Assembly: GCA_963835295.1 (NCBI GenBank)
Contig: CAWIEX010000011.1
Location: 124,001-188,000 of the forward strand
Reading direction: 5' to 3'
Source of the DNA: JAOPZW01 sp963835295
Lineage (GTDB): Bacteria; Actinomycetota; Thermoleophilia; Solirubrobacterales; Solirubrobacteraceae
Length of the DNA: 64,000 nucleotides
A program made the translations under genes and the position numbers. Below, piece after piece: positions 42,413 through 52,745 of this stretch. Under the pieces are notes generated by a model that saw nothing but the letters and a program-made list of their open reading frames with translations, was not told the origin of the DNA and searched no databases. How positions within the stretch are numbered: position 1 is the first letter of the stretch; every line of letters starts with the position of its first letter.

Positions 42413-43426
42413 TCATTTCGCGGATGGCCGCGGCGCGGCCGCGGGCTGGCCCGGCCCGGCGCCGCTCTCGGCGATCGCCTCATCGATCGCGGCCACGGTC
42501 TGCGGGGAGAGCTCCAGGGCGCCGGCCCCGAGCCATGCGTCGAGCTGATCCGGCCGGCGCGCGCCGACGATCGCGCCGGTCACGCCGTCCTGCGCGAGCG
42601 TCCAGGCGATCGCGAGCTCGGCGACCGTGCCGCCGTGCTCGCCGGCGATCGCGCGCAAGCGCTCGACGAGCGCCAGGTTCCTCGACAGCCAGGGCTCGGT
42701 GAACTCGGGGCGCCGCAGGCGCATGTCGTCGGAGGGCAGGCTCTCCAGCCGTTTTCGATCGAAGGTCCCGCTCAGCAGCCCCGAGGCCATCGGCGAGTAG
42801 ACGATCACCCCCGTCAGGTGCGCGGCGGCCCACGGGATCACATCGCGCAGCGCCTGGCGCTGCAACATCGAGAGCTGGGGCTGGAGCGAGTCGACGTGAC
42901 GAATCGCCTCGCAGCGCTCGAGCTGGTCGACGTCGAAGTTCGACACGCCCACCCAGCGCACCTTGCCCTCGTCGACCAGGTCGGCCATCGCCGACCACGA
43001 CTCCTCCAGCGGCGTCGCGCCATCGGGGTCGGGCCAGTGGATCTGGTACAGGTCGATCCGATCGACGCCCAGGCGACGCAGGCTGGCGTCGCACTCGGCG
43101 CGAATCGACTCCGCGCGCAGGTCGCCATAGGGAGCGCCGTCCGGCCGGGTCTTCCTGCCGCACTTGGTGCACACGAACACCTCCTGGTCGGTCGCATGCC
43201 CCCTCAGCGCCTGCCCGACGATCTCCTCGGAATGTCCGAGGCCATAGACCGCCGCCGTGTCGATCCAGTTGAGCCCTTCGTCGAGCGCTCGGCGGATCGC
43301 GGCGATCGACTCCGCGTCGTCGACCGGTCCCCAGCCGAACCGCCACGGCCCGCCGATCGCCCAGGTGCCGAGCCCAAGGCGCGTGAACGCCGCACCCGAG
43401 CGGCCCAGGGCTGCGGTCGGGATCAT
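42413..43426 (-). CDS. Aldo/keto reductase
   Basis: This 337-residue AKR has the tetrad in place: Asp and Tyr in WIDTAAVYGLGHSEE, Lys in VCTKCG and His in YQIHWPD. GVSNFDVDQLE and the late NADPH-binding IVGARRPDQL are typical. It reduces an aldehyde, ketone or sugar with NADPH. No clear pathway link; it precedes the deoC operon end on the same strand by 10 nt and might be co-transcribed with it. Confidence 0.88.
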   Translation of the reverse strand: MIPTAALGRSGAAFTRLGLGTWAIGGPWRFGWGPVDDAESIAAIRRALDEGLNWIDTAAVYGLGHSEEIVGQALRGHATDQEVFVCTKCGRKTRPDGAPYGDLRAESIRAECDASLRRLGVDRIDLYQIHWPDPDGATPLEESWSAMADLVDEGKVRWVGVSNFDVDQLERCEAIRHVDSLQPQLSMLQRQALRDVIPWAAAHLTGVIVYSPMASGLLSGTFDRKRLESLPSDDMRLRRPEFTEPWLSRNLALVERLRAIAGEHGGTVAELAIAWTLAQDGVTGAIVGARRPDQLDAWLGAGALELSPQTVAAIDEAIAESGAGPGQPAAAPRPSAK

Positions 43427-43436
43427 CGCGCGGCGC

Positions 43437-44264
43437 TCAGGCCCCGATCGGGTGCCAGGCGGTCTTGAGCTCGGTCACGGCCTCCAGGCGGTCGAGCGCA
43501 TCGTCCGTCGCCGCCTCGTAGCTCGCGGCGGCCGCGCCGTGGCGCGTGCGCTTGACCGTCTCGGCCGCGAGGCGGTCGAGCTCGGCGGCCAGCTCGTCGT
43601 CGCCGGCGGCATCAACGATGGCGTTGAGGTCGCGGTGCGCGCCGAGCGCCGGGGCGAGCTCCGCGCGGCGGCCGCTGAGCAGGTTGACCACGCCGCCCGG
43701 CACGTCGGAGACCCCGAGGACCTCGGCGAAGTCGAGCGCCGGCAGCGGCCAGCGCTCGGAGATCACCGCGACCACCGTGTTGCCCGCCGCCAGGGCGGGA
43801 GCGATCTCGGCCACGAGCCCCAGCAGCGGCGGCTCGTCGGGTGCGACGACGCCGACCACGCCGGTCGGCTCGGGCAGCGAGAAGGACAGGAAGGGCATGG
43901 CGACCGGGTTGACGCCGCCCAGGACGGCGGGCAGCTTGTCGGTCCAGCCGGCGTAGTGCACGAGGACGTCGACGGCGGCCGCGAGCTCATCGGGCTCAGC
44001 CAGCGCGTCGCCGCGCGACTCGAGCGCCTCGGCCGCGCGGTAGAGGATCTGGCCGCGGTTGTAAGCCGTGCGCGCCGCCCACGGGCCGGCCGCCTTGCGC
44101 GCCGCGGACATCGCGTCGCGCACGTCCTTGCGCGACGCGCGCGGGACGTTGGCGACGTGCTCGTCATCGGCGCTCAGGGCGCGGTCGTAGCGGCCGGACT
44201 CCGAGCGCACGAACGCGCCTCCCACGTAGAGCTTGTAGGTCTTGCGAACGCTGAGCCTGGTCAT
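43437..44264 (-). CDS. Half-length aldehyde dehydrogenase homologue, no catalytic Cys
   Basis: This 275-residue protein matches the N-terminal NAD-binding half of ALDH (LYVGGAFVRSESGRYD, GVVGVVAPDEPPLLGLVAEIAPALAAGNTVV) but lacks the catalytic Cys and the C-terminal half. The usual PWNxP is PDEPP. ATG overlaps the full ALDH stop by ATGA, and the 3' end is clean, so this looks like a real short gene and not a broken one. It could be a regulatory or structural partner of the full-length enzyme. Confidence 0.75.
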   Translation of the reverse strand: MTRLSVRKTYKLYVGGAFVRSESGRYDRALSADDEHVANVPRASRKDVRDAMSAARKAAGPWAARTAYNRGQILYRAAEALESRGDALAEPDELAAAVDVLVHYAGWTDKLPAVLGGVNPVAMPFLSFSLPEPTGVVGVVAPDEPPLLGLVAEIAPALAAGNTVVAVISERWPLPALDFAEVLGVSDVPGGVVNLLSGRRAELAPALGAHRDLNAIVDAAGDDELAAELDRLAAETVKRTRHGAAAASYEAATDDALDRLEAVTELKTAWHPIGA

Positions 44265-45724
44265 GACACGCGCAGGTAGGGACGCAGGCCCGCGGGGCCG
44301 CCCTCGCGTCCGAAGCCCGACTCCTTGTAGCCGCCGAAGGCGGCCGTCGGGTCGAACTTGTTGTAGGTGTTCTGCCAGACGACGCCGGCCTTCAGGGCGC
44401 TCGCGACCTCGAAGGCCTTCGAGCCCTTGTCGGTCCAGATGCCCGCCGCCAGGCCGTAGGCCGAGTTGTTGGCCTTCTCGATCGCCTCGGCCTGCGAGCG
44501 GAAGGTCAGCACCGACACCACCGGGCCGAAGATCTCCTCGACGGCGATGCGGTGCGCGGGCGCGACGTCGGTGAAGAGCGTGGGGGCGAACCACCAGCCG
44601 CGCTCGGGCAGGTCGCAGGCGACCGTGCGCCGCACAGCCCCCTCCTGCACCCCAGCCGCCACCAGCGCCTCGATGCGCTCGAGCTGCTCGGCCGAGTTGA
44701 TGGCGCCCACGTCGGTGTTCTTGTCCAGCGGGTCGCCCACGCGCAGCAGGCGCATGCGGTCCCACAGCTTGGCGGTGACCTCGTCGACCACCGACTCCTG
44801 GATCAGCAGCCGCGAGCCCGCGCAGCACACGTGGCCCTGGTTGAAGAAGATCCCCTGCACGATGCCCTCGACCGCCTGGTCGAGGGCCGCGTCCTCGAAG
44901 ATAATGTTCGCCGACTTGCCGCCGAGCTCGAGCGTGAGCCCGACGTTGCGGCCGGCGAGCGCCGCCTGGATGTCCTTGCCGACCGCGGTCGAGCCCGTGA
45001 ACGCGACCTTGTCGACGTCGGAGCGCACGAGGGCGGCGCCGGCGACCCCGTCGCCGGTGACGATGTTCGCCACGCCGGCCGGCACCTCGGCCTCCTGGAA
45101 GATCTCGGCCAGCAGCAGCGCGGTCAGCGGCGTGGTCTCGGCCGGCTTGAGGACCGCCGTGTTGCCGCAGGCCAGCGCGGGGGCGAGCTTCCAGGCCGCC
45201 ATGAGCAGCGGGAAGTTCCAGGGCACGATCTGCCCGACGACGCCGTGGGGCTTGGCCTTGCGCCCGGCGACGCCGTACTGGAGCTTGTCCGCCCAGCCGG
45301 CGTAGTAGAAGAAGTGCGCGGCGGCCAGCGGGACGTCGACGTCGCGCGACTCGCGGATCGGCTTGCCGCCGTCCATCGACTCGACGATGGCCAGCTCGCG
45401 CGCGCGCTCCTGGATGAGGCGGGCGACGCGGAAGAGGTACTTCGCGCGCTCGCGGGCGGGCAGCTTGGCCCACTTGGGCCGCGCGGCGTGGGCCGCCTCG
45501 ACGGCGGCGGCGATGTCGGCCTCGCCGGCGAAGGCCACCTCGGCCACGGGCTCCTCGGTGGCCGGGCTGACCGACGCCACGCGGCGCCCGTCGCGCGGCG
45601 CGACGAACTCGCCGCCGATGAAGAGCCCGTAGCTGTCGCGCAGGCGGACGTGGTCGGGGGACTCGGGCGCGGGCGCGTAGTCCCAGGTGATGCGCGTGCG
45701 CGGGGTGTCGTCGGTGGCAGCCAT
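44261..45724 (-). CDS. Aldehyde dehydrogenase (deoC-linked)
   Basis: This 487-residue NAD-dependent ALDH has PWNFPLLMAAWK, FTGSTAVGK, LELGGKSANI with the base Glu and the nucleophile Cys in NQGHVCCAGSR. It lies 8 nt after deoC and is coupled to the half-length homologue. Oxidation of the acetaldehyde formed by DeoC is the likely role. About 35 extra residues precede the usual N-terminus. Confidence 0.9.
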   Translation of the reverse strand: MAATDDTPRTRITWDYAPAPESPDHVRLRDSYGLFIGGEFVAPRDGRRVASVSPATEEPVAEVAFAGEADIAAAVEAAHAARPKWAKLPARERAKYLFRVARLIQERARELAIVESMDGGKPIRESRDVDVPLAAAHFFYYAGWADKLQYGVAGRKAKPHGVVGQIVPWNFPLLMAAWKLAPALACGNTAVLKPAETTPLTALLLAEIFQEAEVPAGVANIVTGDGVAGAALVRSDVDKVAFTGSTAVGKDIQAALAGRNVGLTLELGGKSANIIFEDAALDQAVEGIVQGIFFNQGHVCCAGSRLLIQESVVDEVTAKLWDRMRLLRVGDPLDKNTDVGAINSAEQLERIEALVAAGVQEGAVRRTVACDLPERGWWFAPTLFTDVAPAHRIAVEEIFGPVVSVLTFRSQAEAIEKANNSAYGLAAGIWTDKGSKAFEVASALKAGVVWQNTYNKFDPTAAFGGYKESGFGREGGPAGLRPYLRVS

Positions 45725-45732
45725 GTCGCGGG

Positions 45733-46620
45733 CTATTCCTTGGAGAAGTCCTCGGAGCGCCCGTAGCGGCCCTCCTGGGTCTTGGCGTACTGCATGAGCA
45801 GGTCGTTGAGCAGCGACGATGCGCCGATGCGGAAGCGATCGGGCGTCAGCCACTCGTCGCCGAGCGTCTCCTTGACCAGCACCAGGCGATGCAGCGCGGC
45901 CTTCGACGTCGAGACCCCGCCGGCCGCCTTCATGCCCACCGGGCGCCCGGTGCGCTCGACGTAGTCGCGGATCGCCTCGAGCATGACGAGCGTGACGCCC
46001 GGCGTCGCGCCGCTGGAGGCCTTGCCTGTCGAGGTCTTGATGAAGTCCGCGCCAGCCTCCATGGAGAGCATCGAGGCGTGGCGGACGTGGTCGTAGGAGC
46101 CGAGCTCGGCGGTCTCGATGATGACCTTCAGGTGCGCCTCGCCGCACGCCTCCTTGACGCGCACGATCTCCTCCATCACGCGGGCGTCGTCGCCTTCGAG
46201 GAACGCCTCCCGCGAGATGACCATGTCGATCTCGTCCGCGCCCGCGGCGACCGCCTCCTCGGTCTCCTGGAGCTTGATCGCCAGCGAGGTCTGGCCCGCC
46301 GGGAAGCCGGTCGACACCGCCGCGGTGTGCACGCCGCTGCCCTCGAGCGCCGCGTGGACGACGGGGACCTGCGCCGGGTAGACGCAGACGGCGGCGACGC
46401 TCGGGATCTCGGGCATCGTCGGGGCCGGGCACACGGCCTTGGCCGCGAGCTGGCGGACCTTGCCGGCCGTGTCCTGGCCCTCGAGCGTCGTGAGGTCGAC
46501 CATCGACACCGCGAGGCGGATGCCCTGCAGCTTGGCGCTCGTCTTGATCGAGCGCTTGCCGAGCCAGGCGGCGCGCTCCTCGATGCCGATGCGATCGACG
46601 TGGGGCAGGCGTCGGATCAT
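45733..46620 (-). CDS. deoC: 2-Deoxyribose-5-phosphate aldolase
   Basis: This 295-residue enzyme splits deoxyribose-5-phosphate into glyceraldehyde-3-phosphate and acetaldehyde. The Schiff-base Lys sits in ADFIKTSTGKASSGATP, the second Lys in VGMKAAGG and the acid in ADEIDMVIS. The length matches the long form seen in actinobacteria and animals. It links the nucleoside phosphorylases of the salvage operon to central carbon. Confidence 0.93.
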   Translation of the reverse strand: MIRRLPHVDRIGIEERAAWLGKRSIKTSAKLQGIRLAVSMVDLTTLEGQDTAGKVRQLAAKAVCPAPTMPEIPSVAAVCVYPAQVPVVHAALEGSGVHTAAVSTGFPAGQTSLAIKLQETEEAVAAGADEIDMVISREAFLEGDDARVMEEIVRVKEACGEAHLKVIIETAELGSYDHVRHASMLSMEAGADFIKTSTGKASSGATPGVTLVMLEAIRDYVERTGRPVGMKAAGGVSTSKAALHRLVLVKETLGDEWLTPDRFRIGASSLLNDLLMQYAKTQEGRYGRSEDFSKE

Positions 46621-46668
46621 CGGGCCTAGTGTGACTGATCGCCGCCGGCGGGGCGGTCGTGCAACCGC

Positions 46669-47000
46669 TCAGTCGCCGTCGGGAGCGAGGCCGAGCCGCC
46701 GCGCCGCCGCGCCCGCCTCGCCGCGCGTGTCCACACGCCCGCCTCGCCGCGCGTGTGGACGCCGAGCCCCCAGCGCGCTCGCCTGGCGCAGCGTGGCCTC
46801 GGTCGCCTGCACGACGCCTTCGCGATCGCCACGCAGCCAGGCGGCCTCCGCGCGGGCCGCGGCGACCGCCTCCATGCGCTGTAGCTCCTCGGAGACCTCC
46901 GCGAGGGCCAGAGCGGCGTCGAGCGCGTCCGCCGAGCGCGGATCGCCGCGCCGCGCACGCACGAGGCCCAGCGAGACGCCGGCCAGGATGCGGGGGATAC
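46669..47000 (-). pseudogene. Fragment of a large LuxR/AAA-type regulator (TPR-like end)
   Basis: The frame reads LAGVSLGLVRARRGDP, then ALALAEVSEELQRM and AAARAEAAWLRGD, typical of the helical C-terminal part of large actinobacterial ATPase regulators. The ATPase portion is absent upstream and no proper start is seen. A 26-bp tandem duplication lies inside. It is most likely a decayed remnant. Confidence 0.55.
46711..46756. repeat. 20-bp direct repeat, period 26
   Basis: GCCCGCCTCGCCGCGCGTGT occurs at 46711-46730 and again at 46737-46756. A 26-bp duplication shifts frame by two bases, consistent with decay of the surrounding regulator fragment. Confidence 0.7.
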
Positions 47001-47155
47001 CGCCGCCGCCGGGCGACCTGCCGAACCACTTCGCCTTCGGTCCGCTTTCCGCACCAAACCCGAAGCGGTTCGGATCGAACGCGGTCGCCCAGCCGCGCGG
47101 GCGGACGGCCGCAGCGATGTCCGGTCCGAGGCGCCGTCGCCACGGCGCGCGCGGC

Positions 47156-47350
47156 TCACGTGCCGCCGCCGAGCTCGCCCGTCGGCGCCGTCCCCGGCGG
47201 TGCCGGCTTCGCCGTGCGGGCGTCGGTGTCGGGGTCGTCCACGCCGGTGGCGGGGTCGCGCTCGTCGTCGTCGCGCTCGCGGGCCTCGCGCTCGTGCTCC
47301 TGCATCTCCTGGGCGATGTCGCCGGCGTCCCGTCCTGACTGCTCGCTCAT
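47156..47350 (-). CDS. Small acidic hydrophilic protein
   Basis: This 64-residue protein is rich in Asp, Glu and Arg (QEMQEHEREARERDDDERD) and ends in a Pro/Gly/Thr tail. It has no Cys and no membrane segment and is probably disordered. AAGGGAG lies about 7 nt before the ATG. Its upstream region shares a 14-bp block with the promoter at 22237-22250. The function is unknown. Confidence 0.5.
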   Translation of the reverse strand: MSEQSGRDAGDIAQEMQEHEREARERDDDERDPATGVDDPDTDARTAKPAPPGTAPTGELGGGT

Positions 47351-47369
47351 GGCTCACTCCCTTCGCGGA

Positions 47370-47383
47370 TGTAGCGTGGGCGT
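47370..47383 (-). promoter_or_regulatory. 14-bp block ACGCCCACGCTACA, second copy
   Basis: The block is identical to the one at 22237-22250 and on the same strand relative to its gene. TACATC would be the -10-like box, 17 nt before the start at 47350, leaving room for the Shine-Dalgarno. Confidence 0.4.
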
Positions 47384-47462
47384 ACCCGCTGAGCCGATCG
47401 ACGCACGCGCCGCGGTCGATGCGGTGTCGGTGCGTCGCGGCGGGCTTCGGCCGAGCACGGGA

Positions 47463-49136
47463 TCAGGGCCGAACCGAGACCGACACCACGGGCGAGACGC
47501 CGCCGTGGAAGGGCAGGCCGGCCTGCCGGACGACCTTCAAGCGGAAGCGGTAGCGGACGGGGCCGGTCGTGCGCTCGAAGCGATAGGCCGTGCGGATGCG
47601 CCCGTCCGTGCGGCTGCTCGCGCGCAGCTGGCGGAACGAGCGGTAATGGCGGCCGACCTTGGCCTGCAGCGTGACCGCGACTCCCTCCGCCGGCAGCGCC
47701 CCGAGGACGCGTCCGCTGAAGATGAGTCGCTGGCCGTTGCGCAGCCGGTGGCGGTCGACGTGCAGGGTGAGACCGGCGCGGACGCGCAGCGTGAGCGGGT
47801 CGGTGGCCACGTTCTCGTGGCTGTCCGAGAACGGGAAGTACACCACCCGCAGCTGGCGACTCGGTTGCCGAGCCGCCGGCCGGTAGACGAAGTCTCCGGC
47901 CGAGTCGGTGTGGGCGGCGCCGTCGAGGCGCCACGGCTGACCCTCCGGCTGCTGGCCGATGAACACCGTCGCGTCGGCGATCGGCTCGCCGGACGGCGCG
48001 GTCAGCGTGCCCTTGACCGTGGGGCTCTGCGAGAAGCGCACCTCGCGCTTTGTCGCGCGCACCGAATGCCGCGCCCGCCCCCGGCCGACCTGACGCACGA
48101 ACGAGGCGTTCAGGCGCGCCCCGCTGATGGCCCCGGCGCCGTTGGCCACCCGTGGCGACGCGAAGCGCGGGTTGAAGAACATGCCGTTGGCGTAGTAGCC
48201 GACGGCGCGGTAGTCGTTGACGATCAGCCGCTGCGCGGGCGGCACCAGCGCTGTCCGGTTGCCGGCCACGTCTTCGAGATACACCGCCACGAGATGCGAC
48301 CCGCTCGGCAGGTCGGCAGCGTCGATGCTCACGCTCCCGGCCCCCTGCGTCGGGCACGGCACCGGGTAACCGAAGTCGCGCGCGCCGGTGCGGTCGACGC
48401 ACCGATCGTCGGCGACGGCGCGCAGCGCCTTCACCGGCACGCCGTCGGCCTCCACTATCACCCGGAACAACCCGCCGCCACGGTCCGTGGCCGAGAAGGT
48501 CAGCGGCTCGGATCCGGTCCAGGTGGTGTCGGTCGCCGCGGAGCCCGCTACGGACTGCACGATGGGAGCGAAACGATCTACGAGTGTGACGCTCGACGCC
48601 GTGATCGAAGGGTCCACGCGGACTCAACAGGCGTGACAAGACTCCGGCAGCCACTCGAAGACGCTTCGCATCGCAAGGACAGGCGCACCCAACTGGCGTC
48701 GGCCAGGTCGTGCTGTCGGTGGTCTCGAACGGATCGAGATGAGCCGAAGGCCGGGGTGGTCGACGCATCGATTCGTGCTTCGATCGCGACCCCAATCCCC
48801 GGCGCGAAATCGCCTAATCCGTGCCAATCTGACCACTGCGCGGACGATGGCCGTATCGGCTGGGGCATCGAATCTCCAGCCCGCATAGTCGCCCGCGGCC
48901 ACTCGGCTGGCGGCGCCGAGCAAATCAGCTCGCAGGCCATGCTCGACACGGTCGCAGTAGTCATATTCACCCGAGGCGCCTTCACCAGGAGCGCGTTGAA
49001 CCTCAGGTGACCAGCCCGAGCTGCAGCTCGAGACGGTGTAGCTGCCAGCCGTCGCGATTGGCGGGACCAGCAGTACCAGCAGGCAGGCAGCCAGGCACGT
49101 CAGCAGCACCGGTCGAGCCCACGCGAGCAGCCTCAT
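47463..49136 (-). pseudogene. Secreted surface protein, paralogue A, frame-broken
   Basis: The start has a strong signal peptide (LLTCLAACLLVLLVPPIATA) followed by GSYTVSSC, as in the two paralogues upstream. Reading frame is lost near 48830 and regained near 48620, after which a 384-residue stretch is open. That part has Ig-like and carboxypeptidase-regulatory-like beta domains (VKGTLTAPSGEPIADATVFIG) and a C-terminal beta domain. Two compensating shifts would restore a protein of about 555 residues. It is probably an external beta-sandwich protein of unknown role, decayed or mis-sequenced. Confidence 0.6.
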
Positions 49137-49200
49137 GCCTCGAGTAGGTGCTGCAACCGGAAACTCTCCCTTGCGTAACCGTTCGACCCCTACGCACCGA

Positions 49201-50939
49201 TCATCCCACGCGTACGCGGACGCGTCGACTTACACCGCGCGAATACGGATACGCATCGTTGGGGCGCAAGCGGATGCGGAAGGTGAACCGTCCCTGGCTC
49301 GCCCGCTGGAAGTGGTAGCGCACGGTGAAGGTGCCGCTCTTGCGCGTGCGCGCGTTGCCGAAGACGCGCCAGCCGACGCCCGGGCTGGAAGATCTGCAGG
49401 TCGACGGTGATCCCGCGCGGCGGGAACGGGCGGCCGACCAGTCGGCCGCTGAACTTCGCCACACCGTGGCGACGGACGTGCCTCGGCCCGCGTACCGAGA
49501 TACGCGCGCGGGTGTTCAGCGTCGACGTCGACCGCGTGGCGTACACGTCGTCGCCGAGGTAAGCGCGATAGGCCAGGCGCAGGAGACGTGAGCTGCCCGC
49601 CGGCACCGGGAAGACGAAGCGGCCGTCGGGGCCGGACGTCACGCCTCCGCGATCGACGTACTGGGCGCCGAGCCGATTCTCCCGGACCAGAATCCGGACG
49701 TCGGCGCCGTTGACCGGTTGGCCGTCGGCGCCCTTCAGCGTCCCGCGGATGGTCGCGCCCTTGCCGTAGGACACCGTGTGACTCGGACGCAGGACGAACA
49801 CGGCGTGACGCTTCTTGCCCTTCCCACGGAAGACCTTGGCGGGGAAGCCCGCCACCAGGCGTGCGCCGTCCCCGCCGTTGACGCCGTTGAGCGGTCCGCG
49901 CGCCTGGACGCTGAACGGCGCGCTGACGACGGTCTCGCCGCCGGCATCCGTGACGCGCAGCAGGAGCGTCCGGTGCCCGGCGATGGGAGTCGGCGCGGCG
50001 ATCGTCTCGTTCTTGACGTCGCCGGACACGGGTCGCGGGCGGGTGTAGTCGCACCGCGTGCCCGCATCGGTGTTCGGTCCGGTGTTGTAGTCCTCGGAGG
50101 CGACGACCGCGGGGTTGGACGCGTCGGTCACATCGACGATCTCGGCACGCCGGATGCCGCTGTTGTCAGAGGCGTTGAACGTGATCGGTTCGGCGCCCGA
50201 GCGCACGCCGGCAGCGAGCAGCCCCACGCCGGCTTGGACGGCCGTGATGTCCGGGGGCAGGTCGTCCTCGATCGTGACTCGTGAACCGAAGAGCTGCAAC
50301 TGGGTCGATGCTTGTTCTGGTCGAACGTGCAGTTCGCGCCCGCGCCGGCGCGCAGCCGGCGTAGAGGACGATCGATGCTCGTCGAGCATTGCCGCTGCGC
50401 CTGAGGAGAATCGGCTTTCGCGATTGTCACCGAGCCCGAATCGGGACCGCGGCGCCGGCACCGAACCAGTGCTGCTCGGTGTTGATCGCAGGCCTGATCG
50501 CCCGCCGGGTTCGCGTCCCAGCTGACCAGCGAGCGATACGCCCTTGCTCCCGAACTGCAGGAGATTGAAGCCCACGTTGCTCTGCGCGTGCTGAACCAGT
50601 GGCGCAGCGTTGAGCGCGAAGTCGGTGATGCGGGCGTTCGGCCGGAGCAGTCGATGTGCAGCGCCGAGGAGACGCCGGCCGCGTACGCCACCGTTCGGCC
50701 CAGCGGCGGCCGGGTCGCATGAGTGCCATCAGGGGATCCGCTGCGTTCGCGCACGTGGCATCCGGTGCCGTGAACGTGGGATCGCCGGCACCGGCATTGT
50801 TCACGCCGGCCCAGGCGTTGTTGCCGTAGAAGGCGGAACCGACCTTGCAGGAGTAGACGTCGTAGCTGCCCGCCGTGGCGGTGGCCGGCGCCAGCGCGCA
50901 CGCGCCGAGGACCGCGGCGAGCAGCGCGCGTCTAGCCAA
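49201..50939 (-). pseudogene. Secreted surface protein, paralogue B, frame-broken
   Basis: Begins MARRALLAAVLGACALAPATATA then GSYDVYSCKVG. At least four frame changes are needed between 50750 and 50330, and one more near 49400, to follow homology to the neighbours. The middle is open and reads ITFNASDNSGIRRAEIVDVTD, NGVNGGDGARLVAGF and IRGTLKGADGQPVNGADVRI. The restored end is FTFRIRLRPNDAYPYSRG. The start overlaps the stop of paralogue C by 8 bp, so the three form one transcript. Confidence 0.6.
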
Positions 50940-52686
50940 CGCTCACCCGTCTGGCCCTGCTGGTCCCGCGTGCGTAGGGATAGCTGTCGTTGGGGCGCAG
51001 GCGCATCCGGAAGGTGAACCGGCCTCCGAACGAGTTGAAGCGATAGCGCGTCGAGTATGTGCCGCCCTTGCGCGTCCGGGTCGTCTTGACCGTGCGCCAG
51101 CCGTGGCCGGGCTGGTGGGCCTGGAGCTCGAGAGTCACGCCGCGCGGCGGCAGCGGGCGGCCGGGCAAGCTGCCGCGGAAGCGGACGCTCCCGCGCGCCC
51201 GGACGTGGTGCGGGACATGGATGGTGATGCGCGCCTTGGTGTTGAAGGAGACGTCGGACTTCGCCGCCAGGCCGGCGTCGCCCGGGTAGGCGCGGTAGGC
51301 CACGCGGTAGCGCCGGGAGGAGCCGCGCGGGATGCGGAATGCGAAGCGACCGTCGGGACCCGTCGTGACCGCGCCGCGATCGACGTAGCTCGAGCCGAGC
51401 CGCAACTCGCGCACGAGCAGCCGTAGCTCGGCGCCGGCCACCGGCTGGCCGGCGGCGTTGCGCAGGATCCCCTTGACCGGGGCGCTGTGCCCCCAGCCGA
51501 CGGTCTTGGTCGGGCGCAGCACGCCGACCTTCTTGCGCGCCTTGCCGCGGCCGCGGAAGGTGTGCCCCGGGAAGCCCGCCACGAGGCGGGACCCGTCGCC
51601 ACCGCCCGCGCCGTTGACCGGCCCGCGCGCGGTGACGGCGAACGGTGTCGAGACGGTCTGGTTGCCGGCGGCGTCGGTCACCCGCACGAGCAACGTGCGC
51701 CTGCCGGCGATGGCGGGCGACGCGGCGAGCGTCTCGTTCTTGAGGTCCGGGCAGGGCTTGGGCTTGGTGAAGTCGCAGCGGGTGTTCTGCCACGCTGGCC
51801 GTGGAGATGTAGTCCTTGGCCCGACCACCGACAGGGTTGGCGGCGTCGGTGACGTCGACGAGCTCGGCGCGCCGGATGCCGACGTTGTCGCTGGCGGTGA
51901 ACGTCACGGGCTCGTCGCCGGAGCGTGTCCCGGACGCCAGCAGACCCGAGCCCGGCAGCCAGGGCGCCGAGGGCTGGCGCGGTGCTGTCGATGATGGTCA
52001 CGCGCGAGCCGTATGAGCTGCAGGAAGCTGTGCCCACGTTCCCGCCGGCATCCGGCCCAGGCGTGCAGGCCGAGCCGTCGTCCGTGTAGCAGCCTGTGGA
52101 CACCGCCATGTAGGTGCGCGGTGCCTGGGTCTTCGCGCTTCGAATCGCGCGCGTCACGGTGATCAGGCCGGTGTCGGCGGCGCCGACGGCTCGGCTCCGC
52201 GGTAGCCGTACCAGTGACTCTCGTCCGTGAGCGCGGTCTGCGTCGGCTTGAAACGAGACTGGCCCGTGCCCGCGTGAGACGAGAGTCGTCCGAAGGCGAG
52301 CGATGTCGTAGGTGCGTCTCGGTCCGGAGTGAATTGGCGCGAGGAGGCGCGATACCAGTAGTGGTGCACCGTCATCGTGTATTCGGTGATCGCGGCCGGC
52401 GCGGCGCGACGAACCACAGCCCGGCGTAAGTCCCGTTGCCGAGGCGTGTTCGCGCGCGAGCGAGCTTGGTCGTGAGAGCGTCGTTGAGCGACGGGCAGGT
52501 GGCGTCGGTCACGTACGCCCGTCTCCCGCCGGGTTGTTCGCCGGCGGCCCAGGCGTTGTTGGCGTGGTAGCTGCCGTCGATCGTGCACGACAGCACGTCG
52601 TAGCTGCCGGCATGAGCCAGCGGGGCGCCGAATGCGCCCGCGGTCAGAGCCGCGAAGAGTGCGAGAAATCCCCTCCCTGCCTTCAC
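50932..52686 (-). pseudogene. Secreted surface protein, paralogue C, frame-broken
   Basis: First of the tandem trio. GTG at 52686 starts a signal peptide (GFLALFAALTAGAFGAPLAHA) and GSYDVLSCTIDGSYHANNAWA. Homology changes frame near 52400, 52170, 51955 and 51800; the last 298 residues are open and intact. That part has a VTDAAGNQTV Ig-like end, a VKGILRNAAGQPVAGAELRL regulatory-like domain and a C-terminal domain ending RMRLRPNDSYPYARG. The C-terminal half is over 50% like paralogue B by eye. Function unknown. Confidence 0.6.
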
Positions 52687-52745
52687 TCCGCGCTCTTCAT
52701 ACCCGGGATGCGGGGGAAGTTGCGCAAACTGGCCCGACGTGGGGC

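Noticed and set aside
46621..47155. An intact regulator gene in this stretch
   Set aside because: Only the end of the helical domain is readable, with a 26-bp duplication and no start; treated as a remnant.
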